A stretch of 64,000 nucleotides of DNA from Pseudarthrobacter oxydans (GTDB lineage: Bacteria > Actinomycetota > Actinomycetes > Actinomycetales > Micrococcaceae), in the NCBI RefSeq assembly GCF_030812335.1, contig NZ_JAUSSN010000003.1:124001-188000 (forward strand), read 5' to 3'. Below are positions 24,425 to 33,444 of the stretch, piece by piece. The first letter of the stretch is position 1; every line of letters starts with the position of its first letter. The notes under the pieces were generated by a model. That model did no database searches and was not told the origin of the DNA. It was given only the letters and a program-made list of their open reading frames with translations. The position numbers and the translations under genes were made by a program.

Positions 24425-25044
24425 TGCCTCCGGTCTTTGCCCACGGGGCGCTGCGCCTCTACCTGCTCGCGCTGCTGGAGTCGGGTCCGAAGCACGGCTA
24501 CGAACTCATCAAGGCGCTCAGCGAACGCTTCGGCGGCACCTACTCCCCCAGTGCCGGCACCATCTATCCGCGGCTTAGCAAGCTCGAGGAGGAGGGGCTG
24601 GTAGCCACCCACACCGAGGGACGCCGGACGTACTACAGCATCACCCCGGACGGCCTTGCGGAGCTGGACAGCCGGCGGGACGAACTCGCCGGCGTGGAAA
24701 ACGACATCTCCGCATCGATCCGGCGGCTCGCGGACAACCTGCGGCAGGACATCAAAGCCAACATGCGCGGGCTGCGGGCCGACCTGGCCGCCACGGCCGA
24801 GGCCGCGCGTTCCTCGGCCCGTGCGGCCGGATCAACGGTCGCCTCGCTGGCAGGCCAGCGCTACTCGCAGGAGGGCGACAGCCGGCTGCGCGAGGCGGAG
24901 ATGCTGGTGCAGGCCTTCCGCGATGACATCCGCGTGGAACTGCGGCGGCACGGCGGCCGGCATCCGATCACGCCCATGACGCTGGAGACGGTCAAGACGG
25001 TGCTGGACCAGGCCCGGATCTCCATTCGCAACTCCCTGGAGTGA
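24424..25044 (+). CDS. PadR-family transcriptional regulator
   Basis: A 206-residue protein with an N-terminal PadR winged helix (LLALLESGPKHGYELIKAL, GTIYPRLSKLEEEGLV, then the wing TEGRRTYYSITPDGLAEL) and a helical C-terminal part (about 85-200) for dimerisation. It is translationally coupled to the DUF4097 gene and likely binds the palindrome at 23524-23559. The effector is unknown. Confidence 0.9.
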   Translation: MPPVFAHGALRLYLLALLESGPKHGYELIKALSERFGGTYSPSAGTIYPRLSKLEEEGLVATHTEGRRTYYSITPDGLAELDSRRDELAGVENDISASIRRLADNLRQDIKANMRGLRADLAATAEAARSSARAAGSTVASLAGQRYSQEGDSRLREAEMLVQAFRDDIRVELRRHGGRHPITPMTLETVKTVLDQARISIRNSLE

Positions 25045-25234
25045 TCCGCCGGCCGTGATCGCCCTCTGTTTGTCCCCGCGCTTGTCGCTGCGCTTGTCCC
25101 TCTGATTGTCCCTGCGCTTGTCCCTGCGCTTATCCCTGTGGCGCGCTTCCCGCCCCGCCGGTTCGCGGCCGGTGCCCTGATGTGGGAGACTTGAGGGCAG
25201 CTCTTTTGAGTACCAAAAATTAAGGAGGCCAGCT

Positions 25235-25309
25235 ATGAGCAAGCGTGCACGTAAACGTCGTGACCGTAAGCGTGGCGGCGCGAACCACGGCAAGCGCCCC
25301 AACGCCTAA
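25235..25309 (+). CDS. Ribosomal protein bL37, 24 residues
   Basis: A 24-codon frame starting with ATG after a strong AAGGAGG site. The peptide begins MSKRARKRRDRKRGG and ends ANHGKRPNA. It is almost entirely basic and matches in length and C-terminus the small mycobacterial large-subunit protein bL37. Micrococcaceae genomes carry the same short gene next to the sigR-rsrA region. It binds rRNA in the 50S subunit. A 21-bp hairpin terminator follows 24 bp after the stop, so it is an independent transcript. Confidence 0.85.
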   Translation: MSKRARKRRDRKRGGANHGKRPNA

Positions 25310-25332
25310 GCAAAGCTTGGAATGACAGCTTT

Positions 25333-25378
25333 AAACGAATGACCCCGGAAACCTCACGGTTTCCGGGGTCATTCGTTT
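25333..25378. terminator. Bidirectional hairpin terminator between bL37 and rsrA
   Basis: A perfect 21-bp stem (arms 25333-25353 and 25358-25378) with loop TCAC. The core is GACCCCGGAAACC / GGTTTCCGGGGTC, with AAACGAAT / ATTCGTTT ends giving a T-rich tail on both strands. It can end the bL37 transcript and the convergent sigR-rsrA transcript. Confidence 0.9.
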
Positions 25379-25411
25379 TGACGGGCGGGACGTCGGAACG
25401 TCCCCGCCGGG

Positions 25412-25672
25412 TCAGGCCTCGACCGGGTTGCTGTTGTGAATCCGGTCCAGGATCGAGTTCTTGAGGTTCTCCGGGGCAGCCTCGGTGCAGGAACGCTTCA
25501 CCATGACGCGGATGACACATTCGAGGTCGTACTGCTCAAAGCACTCCGGGCACCCATCCAGGTGGTCCTTGATCTCGGCGATGTCATCGTGTGTGAGGGC
25601 ACCATCCAGATACTCATAGATACGTTGCATCCGGGCGTCGTCGCAGTCGCCCAGTCCCTGGCAGTCGCTCAT
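25412..25672 (-). CDS. rsrA: Mycothiol-system zinc anti-sigma factor RsrA
   Basis: An 86-residue ZAS-family anti-sigma factor. The zinc-binding motif HLDGCPEC supplies His37, Cys41 and Cys44; Cys4/Cys10 near the N-terminus supply the remaining redox thiols. In actinobacteria reduced RsrA holds sigma-R inactive, and disulfide stress forms a disulfide, expels zinc and frees the sigma factor. Its ATG overlaps the sigR stop by 4 bp, the expected coupling of sigma and anti-sigma. Confidence 0.93.
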   Translation of the reverse strand: MSDCQGLGDCDDARMQRIYEYLDGALTHDDIAEIKDHLDGCPECFEQYDLECVIRVMVKRSCTEAAPENLKNSILDRIHNSNPVEA

Positions 25673-26643
25673 TTCCTGTTCTCCTGTTTGTTGCTTCCGG
25701 CCGCCGCAGTGGCATCGGCGCCCTTGAATCCCCGCTCGGCGGCGTAATCAGCGAGCATGTCCCGCAGCATCTTCCGGCCCCGGTGCAGGCGGGACATCAC
25801 GGTCCCGATCGGGGTGTTCATGATGTCTGAAATTTCCTTGTACGCGAAGCCCTCGACGTCGGCAAAGTAGACCGCCAGCCGGAATTCCTCCGGGATGGCC
25901 TGCAGGGCGCGCTTCACGTCCGAGTCCGGCAGATGGTCGAGCGCCTCCGCCTCTGCCGAGCGGAGCCCGGAGGAGGTGTGGGACTCGGCCCGGGCGAGCT
26001 GCCAGTCCTCGATGGTGTCCGAATTCGACTGCAGCGGTTCGCGTTGCCGCTTGCGGTAGAGGTTGATGTACGTGTTCGTCAGGATGCGGTAGAGCCAGGC
26101 CTTCAGGTTGGTGCCCGGTTTGTACTGGTGGAACGCGGAAAACGCCTTCGTGTAGGCCTCCTGGACCAGGTCCTCGGCATCAGCAGGATTCCGGGCCATC
26201 CGCATGGCGGCAGAGTACAACTGGTCGACGTACTGCATGGCGTCGCGCTCGAAGCGTACCCGGCGTTCCTCCGTGGTCTCCGTCGCCACGTCCAGGGCCT
26301 GACCGTCCACGATCGTCTCCCGGGCGGCAGCCTCCCGCACGGCGTCAGCCGCTGAGGCGTTCGTTGCCGGGGCGCCGGACTCCGGGACCGCTCCCGGGGC
26401 AGGTTCGGGGAGTGCGCCGGCGGGGCCGGCTACAGGTGACTTCGCGGGCGTGGCGCCGTTTCCGGCAACCTCGTGCATGGCCGCAACGGCCGGATCCATG
26501 GTGCTCATTGCGTCCCAGTCTACTGTCACCTTGCGGCGGGCGCCCGGAACAGCCGGAATTGCCGGACTTGTCCGGTCCTGCCGGGCCATGCTCCACAATT
26601 CCGCGGGTTCCGCGTCCAGTTGCGCATCCTTCACCAGAATCAA
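25669..26643 (-). CDS. sigR: ECF sigma factor SigR/SigH (thiol-oxidative stress)
   Basis: Region 2 ([20 protein letters not shown], then [20 protein letters not shown]) and region 4 ([19 protein letters not shown], then [19 protein letters not shown]) are clear. The sequence matches actinobacterial sigma-R/SigH. The 324-residue form begins at TTG 26643, which has a strong GGGAGG site 7 nt upstream, and carries a Pro/Ala-rich N-terminal extension of about 110 residues before region 2. Shorter starts (ATG 26589, ATG 26508) are possible. A sigma-R-type promoter lies upstream at 26714-26739, implying positive autoregulation. It directs thiol-redox and proteostasis genes and is inhibited by the coupled RsrA. 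Confidence 0.92.
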   Translation of the reverse strand: MILVKDAQLDAEPAELWSMARQDRTSPAIPAVPGARRKVTVDWDAMSTMDPAVAAMHEVAGNGATPAKSPVAGPAGALPEPAPGAVPESGAPATNASAADAVREAAARETIVDGQALDVATETTEERRVRFERDAMQYVDQLYSAAMRMARNPADAEDLVQEAYTKAFSAFHQYKPGTNLKAWLYRILTNTYINLYRKRQREPLQSNSDTIEDWQLARAESHTSSGLRSAEAEALDHLPDSDVKRALQAIPEEFRLAVYFADVEGFAYKEISDIMNTPIGTVMSRLHRGRKMLRDMLADYAAERGFKGADATAAAGSNKQENRK

Positions 26644-26713
26644 ATGTCCGCCTCCCTGCTCGTCATCAGCTCATTGTCCGGCCGCAAACCGGCGGCCGGG
26701 ACCTTTCATGCAC

Positions 26714-26739
26714 AACCCCGCCCGGCAGGCAAATATTCC
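26714..26739 (-). promoter_or_regulatory. Sigma-R-type promoter of sigR
   Basis: Read on the minus strand, GGAAT (26739-26735) is followed after exactly 18 bases by GTT (26716-26714). GGAAT-N18-GTT is the known sigma-R/SigH consensus. It is 71 bp upstream of the TTG start, placing the expected transcript start before the long-form ribosome binding site. Confidence 0.8.
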
Positions 26740-26808
26740 GCAAAAGTGCAAGACTAGAACCGGTTCTCCCGCATTGATTCCGCGGTTCGTCCATCCAGGA
26801 GGAAATTC

Positions 26809-27390
26809 ATGTCGTTTGTCCGCTTTCTCGCCCGTCCCATGCTCGCCTCCAGTTTCGTCCTCGCAGGCATGGACAAGCTTAAGAACGCGGACGACACGGC
26901 CACGCAGCTGTCACCCCTGCTGCGCCGCGCGGCTGAATCCCTGCCGTTCCAGACCAACGAAAAGGTCCTGGCCCGCGTTATCGGCGGCACCCAGGTCGGA
27001 GCGGGCGTGCTCTTCGCGCTCGGCAAGTCTGCGCGCCTCGCCGCGACTGTCCTGGCCGTCATCTCCGCACTCAACGGTTACGTTGAATGGCGCAGCGCCG
27101 ACATCACCTCCAAGGAGGGCCGCGATGCCCGCCGCAAGCAGCTGCTCAAGAACGTCTCGCTGACCGGCGGCGTCCTGCTGGCTGCCGTCGACACGAACGG
27201 CCGGCCCAGCCTGGCCTGGCGCGCCGAGCACCTGGCCGCGGATGTCAAGAAGTCCACCGGCCACCTCGCCGCCGACGTGAAGAAATCCACCGGCCACCTC
27301 GCCGCCGACGTCAAGAAGACCACCGGCAAGCAGCTGAAGAAGGCCGACAAGGCCGTGCGCAAAGCCGTAGACCACACCGTCGGGGCCTAA
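26809..27390 (+). CDS. DoxX-family membrane protein with C-terminal amphipathic repeats
   Basis: A 193-residue protein. The N-terminal half is DoxX-like, with [20 protein letters not shown] and about four hydrophobic segments, ending near residue 120. The C-terminal 60 residues are a lysine-rich tail with three 11-residue repeats [11 protein letters not shown] (33-bp DNA repeats from 27229). The start has a strong AGGAGGAAA site. DoxX proteins are linked to thiol-redox complexes at the membrane in mycobacteria, and this gene is divergent from the sigma-R gene, but no sigma-R promoter is visible on its side. Function unproven. Confidence 0.82.
   Translation: MSFVRFLARPMLASSFVLAGMDKLKNADDTATQLSPLLRRAAESLPFQTNEKVLARVIGGTQVGAGVLFALGKSARLAATVLAVISALNGYVEWRSADITSKEGRDARRKQLLKNVSLTGGVLLAAVDTNGRPSLAWRAEHLAADVKKSTGHLAADVKKSTGHLAADVKKTTGKQLKKADKAVRKAVDHTVGA
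27229..27327 (+). repeat. Three 33-bp tandem repeats in the DoxX gene
   Basis: Copies at 27229-27261, 27262-27294 and 27295-27327 encode [22 protein letters not shown] and [11 protein letters not shown]. The first two peptides are identical while their DNA differs mainly at third positions, so the protein repeat seems to be conserved by selection. Confidence 0.88.
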
Positions 27391-27397
27391 GACAGCA

Positions 27398-28816
27398 ATG
27401 ACAGGCACCACCCCCACCGCAGCTGCCCACGCCGACCCCGCCGCAGGCGCTCCGCTCTGGCGGGCGCCGTTCGCCGGACAGCCGCTTGACGCAACGGTCA
27501 CGGTTCCGGGATCCAAGTCCCTGACCAACCGGTACCTCGTGCTGGCCGCACTCGCCGATGGACCTTCACGGTTGCGCGCGCCGCTGCATTCCCGGGACTC
27601 AGCGCTCATGATCGAGGCACTGCGGCAGCTCGGGGCCACCATCACGGAGGTTCCGGGGGACGGCGATTTCGGTCCCGACCTGGCCATCACGCCCATCGGC
27701 CTGGACGCCGCCGGGGCCCGGACCGGTATCGACTGCGGACTGGCCGGGACGGTCATGCGGTTCGTGCCGCCCGTCGCGGCCCTGCGCCGGGGAGTGACAC
27801 TGTTCGACGGCGACCCGCACGCGCGCAAGCGCCCGATGGGGCCGATCATCGAGGCGCTCACCGGGCTGGGCGTCGCCGTCACCGCGCCCGACGGCGGCCC
27901 CGCCTCCTCGCTGCCCTTCGCCGTCGACGGCACCGGCGAAGTGCGCGGCGGGCACCTGGTCATCGACGCCAGCGCCTCGTCGCAGTTTGTTTCCGCGCTG
28001 CTTCTGGCCGGAGCCCGCTTCACCGAGGGCCTGCACCTCGAACACCGGAGCAAGGACCACGCCGGGACGCCCGTCCCCAGCCTGGACCACATCAACATGA
28101 CGGTCGCCGTGCTCCGCGGAGCCGGGGTGGCCGTGGATGACTCCCGCCCGAACCACTGGATTGTCTCCCCCGGGCCGATCCGCGCCTTTGACCTCAGGAT
28201 TGAACAGGACCTCTCCAACGCGGGCCCCTTCCTCGCGGCGGCCCTGGCCACCCGCGGCACCGTCCGCATCCCCAACTGGCCGGCCGAGACCACCCAGGTC
28301 GGCGATCTGTGGCGCAGCATCCTCACGACGATGGGGGCCGCGGTGACGTTCACGGACGGCACCCTGACCGTCACCGGCGGCCCGGAGATCAAGGGCGCGG
28401 ACTTCGACGAGACCAGCGAGCTCGCCCCCACGGTCGCCGCGCTCTGCGCCCTGGCCAGCGGCCCCTCGCGGCTGAGCGGCATCGCCCACCTCCGCGGGCA
28501 CGAAACGGACCGGCTGGCCGCGCTCGTCGCCGAAATCAACCGCCTGGGCGGCGACGCCGAGGAGACCTCCGACGGGCTCATCATCCGGCCCGCACCGCTG
28601 CACGGCGGTGTCGTCCACAGCTACGCCGACCACCGCATGGCCACGGCCGGCGCCATCCTGGGCCTGGCCGTTCCCGGCATCGAGGTCGAGGACATTGCGA
28701 CCACCGCCAAGACCATGCCGGACTTCCCGCAGCTCTGGGAGTCCATGCTCGCCCAGGGCTCCGCCGGCAGCGCAGCCCCCGCCAAGAAGGGCCCGTCCGG
28801 TGGCACGCAGCACTGA
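27398..28816 (+). CDS. aroA: 3-phosphoshikimate 1-carboxyvinyltransferase (EPSP synthase)
   Basis: A 472-residue EPSP synthase. Visible are the substrate motif [17 protein letters not shown] (Lys40), [11 protein letters not shown], the loop [13 protein letters not shown] and the late [15 protein letters not shown] and [12 protein letters not shown] motifs. It joins shikimate-3-phosphate with PEP in the aromatic amino-acid pathway. It starts 7 bp after the DoxX stop and overlaps the rsgA start by 17 bp. Slightly longer than typical because of a 25-residue N-terminal extension. Confidence 0.96.
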   Translation: MTGTTPTAAAHADPAAGAPLWRAPFAGQPLDATVTVPGSKSLTNRYLVLAALADGPSRLRAPLHSRDSALMIEALRQLGATITEVPGDGDFGPDLAITPIGLDAAGARTGIDCGLAGTVMRFVPPVAALRRGVTLFDGDPHARKRPMGPIIEALTGLGVAVTAPDGGPASSLPFAVDGTGEVRGGHLVIDASASSQFVSALLLAGARFTEGLHLEHRSKDHAGTPVPSLDHINMTVAVLRGAGVAVDDSRPNHWIVSPGPIRAFDLRIEQDLSNAGPFLAAALATRGTVRIPNWPAETTQVGDLWRSILTTMGAAVTFTDGTLTVTGGPEIKGADFDETSELAPTVAALCALASGPSRLSGIAHLRGHETDRLAALVAEINRLGGDAEETSDGLIIRPAPLHGGVVHSYADHRMATAGAILGLAVPGIEVEDIATTAKTMPDFPQLWESMLAQGSAGSAAPAKKGPSGGTQH

Positions 28817-29915
28817 CTCCTGGGATGAATCCGACGTCCGGATCCGCCCCAACAAGAAGGGCACGCGGCCCCGCACCAAGGACCGGCCGGCCTACGACGA
28901 CGCCGTCACCGGGCGGATCATCACCGTGGACCGCGGACGCTACACGGCCGTCGTCGCCGAGGGCACGCCCGAGGAACGCAAGATCATTGCCGCCCGGGCC
29001 CGGGAACTGCGCCGCAACCCCGTCGTCGCCGGCGACTTCGTCTCGCTCGTCGGGGACGTCACGGGCGAGCCGGACACCCTGGCACGGCTGGTCAAGATCC
29101 AGGGCCGCAGGACGCTGCTGCGGCGCAGCGCGGACGACACGGACCCGATCGAGCGCGCCGTCGTCGCCAACGCCGACACGCTGGTGATCGTGGTCGCGGC
29201 CGCCAATCCGGAGCCGCGGACCGGGTTCATCGACCGGGCCCTCGTGGCCGCGTACGACGCCGGAATCGCGCCGCTGCTGCTCGTCACCAAGGCCGACGTC
29301 AAGGATCCCGCGGAACTCCTCGCCAACTACCAGCACCTTGCCTTCCCGGTGATCATCTCCAAGACGGCCGATTCCGCCGCCTCCGGCATCGATGCCCGCT
29401 CGGATGACGGGCTCTCCGCCCGGCTGGACAAGGACGCCGTCTCCCAGCTGCGCGCCCACCTCGACGGGAAGGTCACCGTCATGCTGGGCCACTCCGGCGT
29501 CGGCAAGTCCACCATGGTCAACGCCCTGACCGGCGCCGAGCGCGCCACCGGCGGCGTGAACGCCGTGACCGGGCGCGGCCGCCACACCTCCTCCTCCGCT
29601 GTGGCCCTCAAGGTCAACGATGCGCCGCCGGGCAGCTGGATCATCGACACCCCCGGCATCCGTTCCTTCGGCCTGGCCCATGTGGACCCCGACCGGATCC
29701 TGCGGTCCTTCCCCGACCTCGAGCCCGGCACCGACGACTGCGAGCGGGGCTGCAAGCACGATTCCAGCGCCGTCAACTGCGGCGTGGACGCCTGGGTGGC
29801 CGCCGGCCATGCCGGCGAATCAGGCCCCGCCAGGCTGGCCTCACTCCGCCGCCTGCTGGGGACCGACCCGCGGATGGAAGCCCAGGACGTCAAGGAATTG
29901 GGCACCGTCTCCTAG
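28800..29915 (+). CDS. rsgA: Ribosome small-subunit-dependent GTPase RsgA
   Basis: A 371-residue circularly permuted GTPase starting at GTG 28800. After an N-terminal OB fold come G4 (TKAD), then G1 (GHSGVGKST, residues 230-238) and G3 (DTPG), the permuted order typical of RsgA/YjeQ. The C-terminal zinc-binding domain shows Cys314, Cys318, His320 and Cys327. It assists late 30S maturation and is activated by the 30S subunit. The start overlaps the aroA end by 17 bp; AAGAAGGG lies upstream. Longer upstream frames overlap aroA further and are unlikely. Confidence 0.94.
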   Translation: MARSTDSWDESDVRIRPNKKGTRPRTKDRPAYDDAVTGRIITVDRGRYTAVVAEGTPEERKIIAARARELRRNPVVAGDFVSLVGDVTGEPDTLARLVKIQGRRTLLRRSADDTDPIERAVVANADTLVIVVAAANPEPRTGFIDRALVAAYDAGIAPLLLVTKADVKDPAELLANYQHLAFPVIISKTADSAASGIDARSDDGLSARLDKDAVSQLRAHLDGKVTVMLGHSGVGKSTMVNALTGAERATGGVNAVTGRGRHTSSSAVALKVNDAPPGSWIIDTPGIRSFGLAHVDPDRILRSFPDLEPGTDDCERGCKHDSSAVNCGVDAWVAAGHAGESGPARLASLRRLLGTDPRMEAQDVKELGTVS

Positions 29916-29970
29916 CGGGCTGCGGCGCAGCCTACCGCTCCCCCGCCCGCTTTGGCGGTAGTTTGGAACC

Positions 29971-30783
29971 ATGAGTCAACCCGCTTCGAGCTACAACGAT
30001 GACCTGCGCCTTGCCCATGTACTGGCAGATTCCGTAGATTCCCAGACCATGAGCCGCTTCAAGGCGCTCGACCTTCGGGTGGAGACGAAGCCGGACCTGA
30101 CGCCGGTGACCGACGCCGACAAGTCGGTCGAGGAAGCCATCCGCGGCCAGCTCTCCCGCTCCCGTCCCCGCGACGCCGTCCTCGGCGAGGAGTTCGGCAG
30201 TTCCGGCCACGGCTCCCGCCGCTGGATCATCGACCCGATTGACGGGACCAAGAACTTCGTCCGCGGCGTCCCCGTCTGGGCCACGCTGATCGCCCTCGTC
30301 GACGAGGGCGAGCCGGTCGTCGGCGTCGTCAGCGCCCCGGCGCTGGGCAAGCGCTGGTGGGCCGCCAAGGGCGCCGGAGCGTACATGGGCCGTTCGCTGG
30401 CGGCCGCCACCCGGCTGAAAGTCTCCAACGTCGCCAAGCTCTCGGACGCCTCCCTGTCCTATTCGAGCCTGGGCGGCTGGAAGCAGCGCGGCAACCTTGA
30501 CGAGTTCCTGGGCCTCACCGAGGAGGTCTGGCGCACCCGCGCCTACGGGGACTTCTGGTCCTACTGCCTCGTGGCCGAAGGCGCCGTCGACATCGCCTGC
30601 GAGCCCGAACTGAACCTTTACGACATGGCCGCGCTGGTCCCGATCGTCACGGAGGCCGGCGGTCGCTTCACCTCCCTCGAGGGCGAAGACGGCCCGTTCG
30701 GCGGCAACGCCCTCGCCACCAACTCCATCCTGCACTCGGAGGTCCTCAAGCGCCTGAACCCGGGCCTGGACGACCTGCTCTAG
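29971..30783 (+). CDS. hisN: Histidinol-phosphatase, inositol-monophosphatase type
   Basis: A 270-residue Mg-dependent phosphatase of the inositol monophosphatase superfamily. The metal site is formed by Glu73 (LGEEFG) and Asp88/Asp91 in [11 protein letters not shown], plus the late Asp in [12 protein letters not shown]. The sequence and its position after aroA-rsgA match actinobacterial HisN, the histidine-pathway phosphatase that replaces the PHP or HAD forms elsewhere. Some substrate breadth (inositol phosphate) cannot be excluded. Confidence 0.9.
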   Translation: MSQPASSYNDDLRLAHVLADSVDSQTMSRFKALDLRVETKPDLTPVTDADKSVEEAIRGQLSRSRPRDAVLGEEFGSSGHGSRRWIIDPIDGTKNFVRGVPVWATLIALVDEGEPVVGVVSAPALGKRWWAAKGAGAYMGRSLAAATRLKVSNVAKLSDASLSYSSLGGWKQRGNLDEFLGLTEEVWRTRAYGDFWSYCLVAEGAVDIACEPELNLYDMAALVPIVTEAGGRFTSLEGEDGPFGGNALATNSILHSEVLKRLNPGLDDLL

Positions 30784-30888
30784 AGAAGCCCCGTTCGGAT
30801 GCCGCCGTCCCGGCGGCGTCCCGTAACAAAGCGCTTCACATTCCTGCTCCGTCTTTTCTGCGGCAGCGGGCATGACCTACGCTCGATG

Positions 30889-30994
30889 CAGGTCACGAGT
30901 GCCAGCGCGAAACCCCGGTTTGCTGGCCGGCAACCCTCCATTCGCGGTGGGGTGCCCCGGGTGACGACCTGGCCGGTCCGGAACGGACCCGGCA
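30889..30994 (+). promoter_or_regulatory. SAM-IV-type S-adenosylmethionine riboswitch
   Basis: The 5' stem CAGGTCA (30889-30895) pairs with TGACGACCTG (30962-30971). Between them are the conserved blocks GAGTGCCAGCG, CCCCGG, TTGCTGGCCGGCAACCCTCC, GCGGTGGGGTGCCCCGGGTGA, as in actinobacterial SAM-IV and related SAM aptamers. A further hairpin (GCCGGTCC ... GGACCCGGC) follows at about 30972-30994, which is expected for SAM-IV. The gene start lies 45 bp downstream. High SAM should reduce expression of the aminotransferase gene. Confidence 0.85.
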
Positions 30995-31038
30995 AGCGCG
31001 GATCCCCGGCGTGTGGGGTCCTTTTCGAGCGAGGTCCC

Positions 31039-32505
31039 ATGACGACTGCCACTATTCCCGCCACTCCTGAATTCAAGACCGGCGCCGCCGAGTCCCGTCC
31101 CGACGCGCGGTTTGCCGTCGCCCGCCGGCCGCTGGCCGCCGTGACCGGCGCCGAGATCCAGGCACCGCTGATCCAGGGCGGCCACGTCCGCTACGCGAAC
31201 CTTGACTACGGCGCCTCGGCCCCTGCCCTGTCCGTCGTCTCGGCCTACCTGAACGAGATCCTGCCGTTCTACGCCAGCGTCCACCGCGGCGCCGGCTACG
31301 CCTCACAGATCAGCACCTCGGTCTACGAAAACGCCCGCACCATTGTCCGGGAGTTCGTGGGCGGCCGGCCGGACGATGCGGTGATCTTCACCCGGAACAC
31401 CACCGATTCCCTGAACCTGCTGGCCGGGTGCCTGCCCGCCCCCGGCGGTGTGCACACCGGCGAGGTGCTGTACCTCGACATCGAACACCATGCCAACCTG
31501 CTGCCGTGGCAGCGCGTCCCGCACCGCAGCGTCATCGCCGCGCCCACCCTCGCCGCCACGCTCGAGCTGCTCCGCGCGGAGCTCGCCCAGGGCGGCGTCA
31601 GCCTGCTCGCGGTGACCGGCGCCTCCAACGTCACCGGGGAGATCCTGCCGATCCGGGCCCTGGCCGCCCTGGCCCACGACTACGGCGCCAGGATCGTCGT
31701 CGACGCCGCCCAGCTGGCGCCGCACCGGCGGATCGACATCGCTGCGGACGACGTCGACTACCTCGCCTTCTCCGGGCACAAGCTCTACGCACCGTTCGGC
31801 GCCGGCGTACTGATCGGCCGCCCCGACTGGCTCGACGCCGGCATCCCGCACCTGGCCGGCGGCGGGGCCGTGCAGGACGCCCGGATTGACAGTGTCAGCT
31901 GGACCACCGGCCCCGCCCGGCATGAAGGCGGCTCCCCCAACGTCCTCGGCGCCGCCGCCCTCGCCAAGGCCACCCAGGTGATCGCCGACCTGGACGTGGA
32001 CCAGTGGCACGCGCACGAAAACGCGATCCGGTCCTTCCTCGTCGAGGGCCTCGCCCGGATCGAAGGCGTGACCGTCCACCAGATCTTCCCGGACAGTGCG
32101 TCCTTCGACTCTCCGGCTGGCGCCGGGCCTGACACCGCCACGGGAACCGGCACCATCGGCGTCGTTAACTTTTCGCTGGAAGGCTACGACGCGGGCCTCG
32201 TGGCGGCGTACCTGTCGGCCGAACACGGCATCGGCCTGCGGGACGGCCGCTTCTGCGCGCACCCCCTCCTCCGGCGGCTCGGGCTGCCCTCGGGCTCCCT
32301 GCGGGCCAGTTTCGGCCTCGGTTCCCGGCTGGAAGACGCCCAGCGGCTGCTCGCCGGCCTCCAGGAACTGCGCCGGACCGGCCTCGGCTGGGACTACGTG
32401 GTGGATGCCGGACGCTGGGTGCCGTCCAACGACGCCCGCACCTACCCGCACTGGGCCCCCAACACGCCCGGCACCGCCGGCGCGGCCCCCTGCACCCAGG
32501 ACTGA
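31039..32505 (+). CDS. Class-V aminotransferase / SufS-like cysteine desulfurase-fold enzyme
   Basis: A 488-residue fold-type I PLP enzyme. The Schiff-base lysine is Lys248 in AFSGHKLYAPFGAG; other signs are DAAQLAPHRRID (PLP Asp), GGSPNVLGA and the C-terminal GRFCAHPLLRRLG. The Cys in RFCAHP corresponds in position to the catalytic Cys region of SufS (HHCAMP), so sulfur removal from cysteine is possible. It carries about 60 extra N-terminal and 50 extra C-terminal residues. ATG 31039 is used because the longer frame runs through a SAM riboswitch. That riboswitch ties the enzyme to sulfur or methionine metabolism. Exact substrate unknown. Confidence 0.87.
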   Translation: MTTATIPATPEFKTGAAESRPDARFAVARRPLAAVTGAEIQAPLIQGGHVRYANLDYGASAPALSVVSAYLNEILPFYASVHRGAGYASQISTSVYENARTIVREFVGGRPDDAVIFTRNTTDSLNLLAGCLPAPGGVHTGEVLYLDIEHHANLLPWQRVPHRSVIAAPTLAATLELLRAELAQGGVSLLAVTGASNVTGEILPIRALAALAHDYGARIVVDAAQLAPHRRIDIAADDVDYLAFSGHKLYAPFGAGVLIGRPDWLDAGIPHLAGGGAVQDARIDSVSWTTGPARHEGGSPNVLGAAALAKATQVIADLDVDQWHAHENAIRSFLVEGLARIEGVTVHQIFPDSASFDSPAGAGPDTATGTGTIGVVNFSLEGYDAGLVAAYLSAEHGIGLRDGRFCAHPLLRRLGLPSGSLRASFGLGSRLEDAQRLLAGLQELRRTGLGWDYVVDAGRWVPSNDARTYPHWAPNTPGTAGAAPCTQD

Positions 32506-32510
32506 CGGCC

Positions 32511-32560
32511 CGCTGCGGTCCCGCTGCGGTCCCCGGGGGTCCCGGTGTGTCCCGGTGTGT
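32511..32560 (+). repeat. Short GC-rich direct repeats after the aminotransferase gene
   Basis: Two copies of CGCTGCGGTCC (from 32511 and 32522) and two of CCCGGTGTGT (from 32541 and 32551) follow the stop codon. They are noncoding and may reflect slippage. Confidence 0.6.
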
Positions 32561-32649
32561 CCCGGCGGCGCCCTGTGGGGAACCACCGGCGCCGCCGCGT
32601 GCGGTAAATTCGAAAGGTACCCATACGGACCTGCCGAAGGAGAGCGCCC

Positions 32650-33408
32650 GTGGCACGCGGCGGACCCAAACTGCATGAGGAACGCCGCCAGGAGCTGGGG
32701 CAGAGCTTCCAGGACGGCGGGGAACACTACGACCGCGTCCGCCCCGGGTATCCGGCCGATTCGGCTGACTGGCTGATCCCACCGGGCGCGAGGGACGCCG
32801 CGGACCTCGGCGCCGGAACCGGGAAGTTCACGGCGCTGCTGGTCGGGCGCGGCCTGCATACGGTCGCGGTGGACCCTTCCGCGGACATGCTGGAGCAGCT
32901 GCGCCGGACGCTCCCGGGCGTCACCGCCGTCGAGGGAACCGCCGAGCACACCGGGCTGCCCGCCGGGGCGTTCGACGTCGTGACCGTCGCCCAGGCCTGG
33001 CACTGGTGCGATCCGCGCCTGGCCAGCACGGAGACCGCACGGATCCTCCGCCCCCACGGTGTGCTGGGGCTGATCTGGAACCAGCTGGACACCTCCGTTC
33101 CCTGGGTGCACCGCCTCTCGCGCATCATGCATGCCGGCGATGTCCACAAGCCGGATTTCAGACCGCCCCTCGGCCCGGAATTCACGGCGCTGGAGAGCCA
33201 CCTCACGCGCTGGGAAGATCCGGTGCGCACCGCGGACATCATCGAGCTGACGAAGTCCCGCAGCTACTACCTGGCGGCCAGTGAGGCGACCCGGGCCAAG
33301 GTCCTGGGCAACCTCGACTGGTATCTGCACGAGCACCTCGGCCACCACCCCGGCGAGGTCCTCCCGCTCCCCTACCTGACGCAGAGCTGGCGGGCGGTCC
33401 GGGCCTGA
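32650..33408 (+). CDS. Class I SAM-dependent methyltransferase
   Basis: A 252-residue methyltransferase starting at GTG after AAGGAGA. SAM-binding motif I is ADLGAGTGKFTALL (about 51-64), followed by the acidic VAVDPS loop and VVTVAQAWHW. The AQAWHW feature is typical of a common methyltransf_11 group of unknown substrate in actinobacteria. It is 145 bp downstream of a SAM-regulated gene but has its own start region. Confidence 0.85.
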   Translation: MARGGPKLHEERRQELGQSFQDGGEHYDRVRPGYPADSADWLIPPGARDAADLGAGTGKFTALLVGRGLHTVAVDPSADMLEQLRRTLPGVTAVEGTAEHTGLPAGAFDVVTVAQAWHWCDPRLASTETARILRPHGVLGLIWNQLDTSVPWVHRLSRIMHAGDVHKPDFRPPLGPEFTALESHLTRWEDPVRTADIIELTKSRSYYLAASEATRAKVLGNLDWYLHEHLGHHPGEVLPLPYLTQSWRAVRA

Positions 33409-33444
33409 CGGTCTCCGGCGCCGCCTGACGGTAGGCTGGAAACT

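Noticed and set aside
26911-28584. Long antisense frame opposite the DoxX and aroA genes
   Set aside because: Ser/Arg-rich without domain; overlaps two clearly coding sense genes.
30799-31038. Upstream in-frame extension of the aminotransferase gene
   Set aside because: It runs through a conserved SAM riboswitch, so it is leader RNA and not coding.
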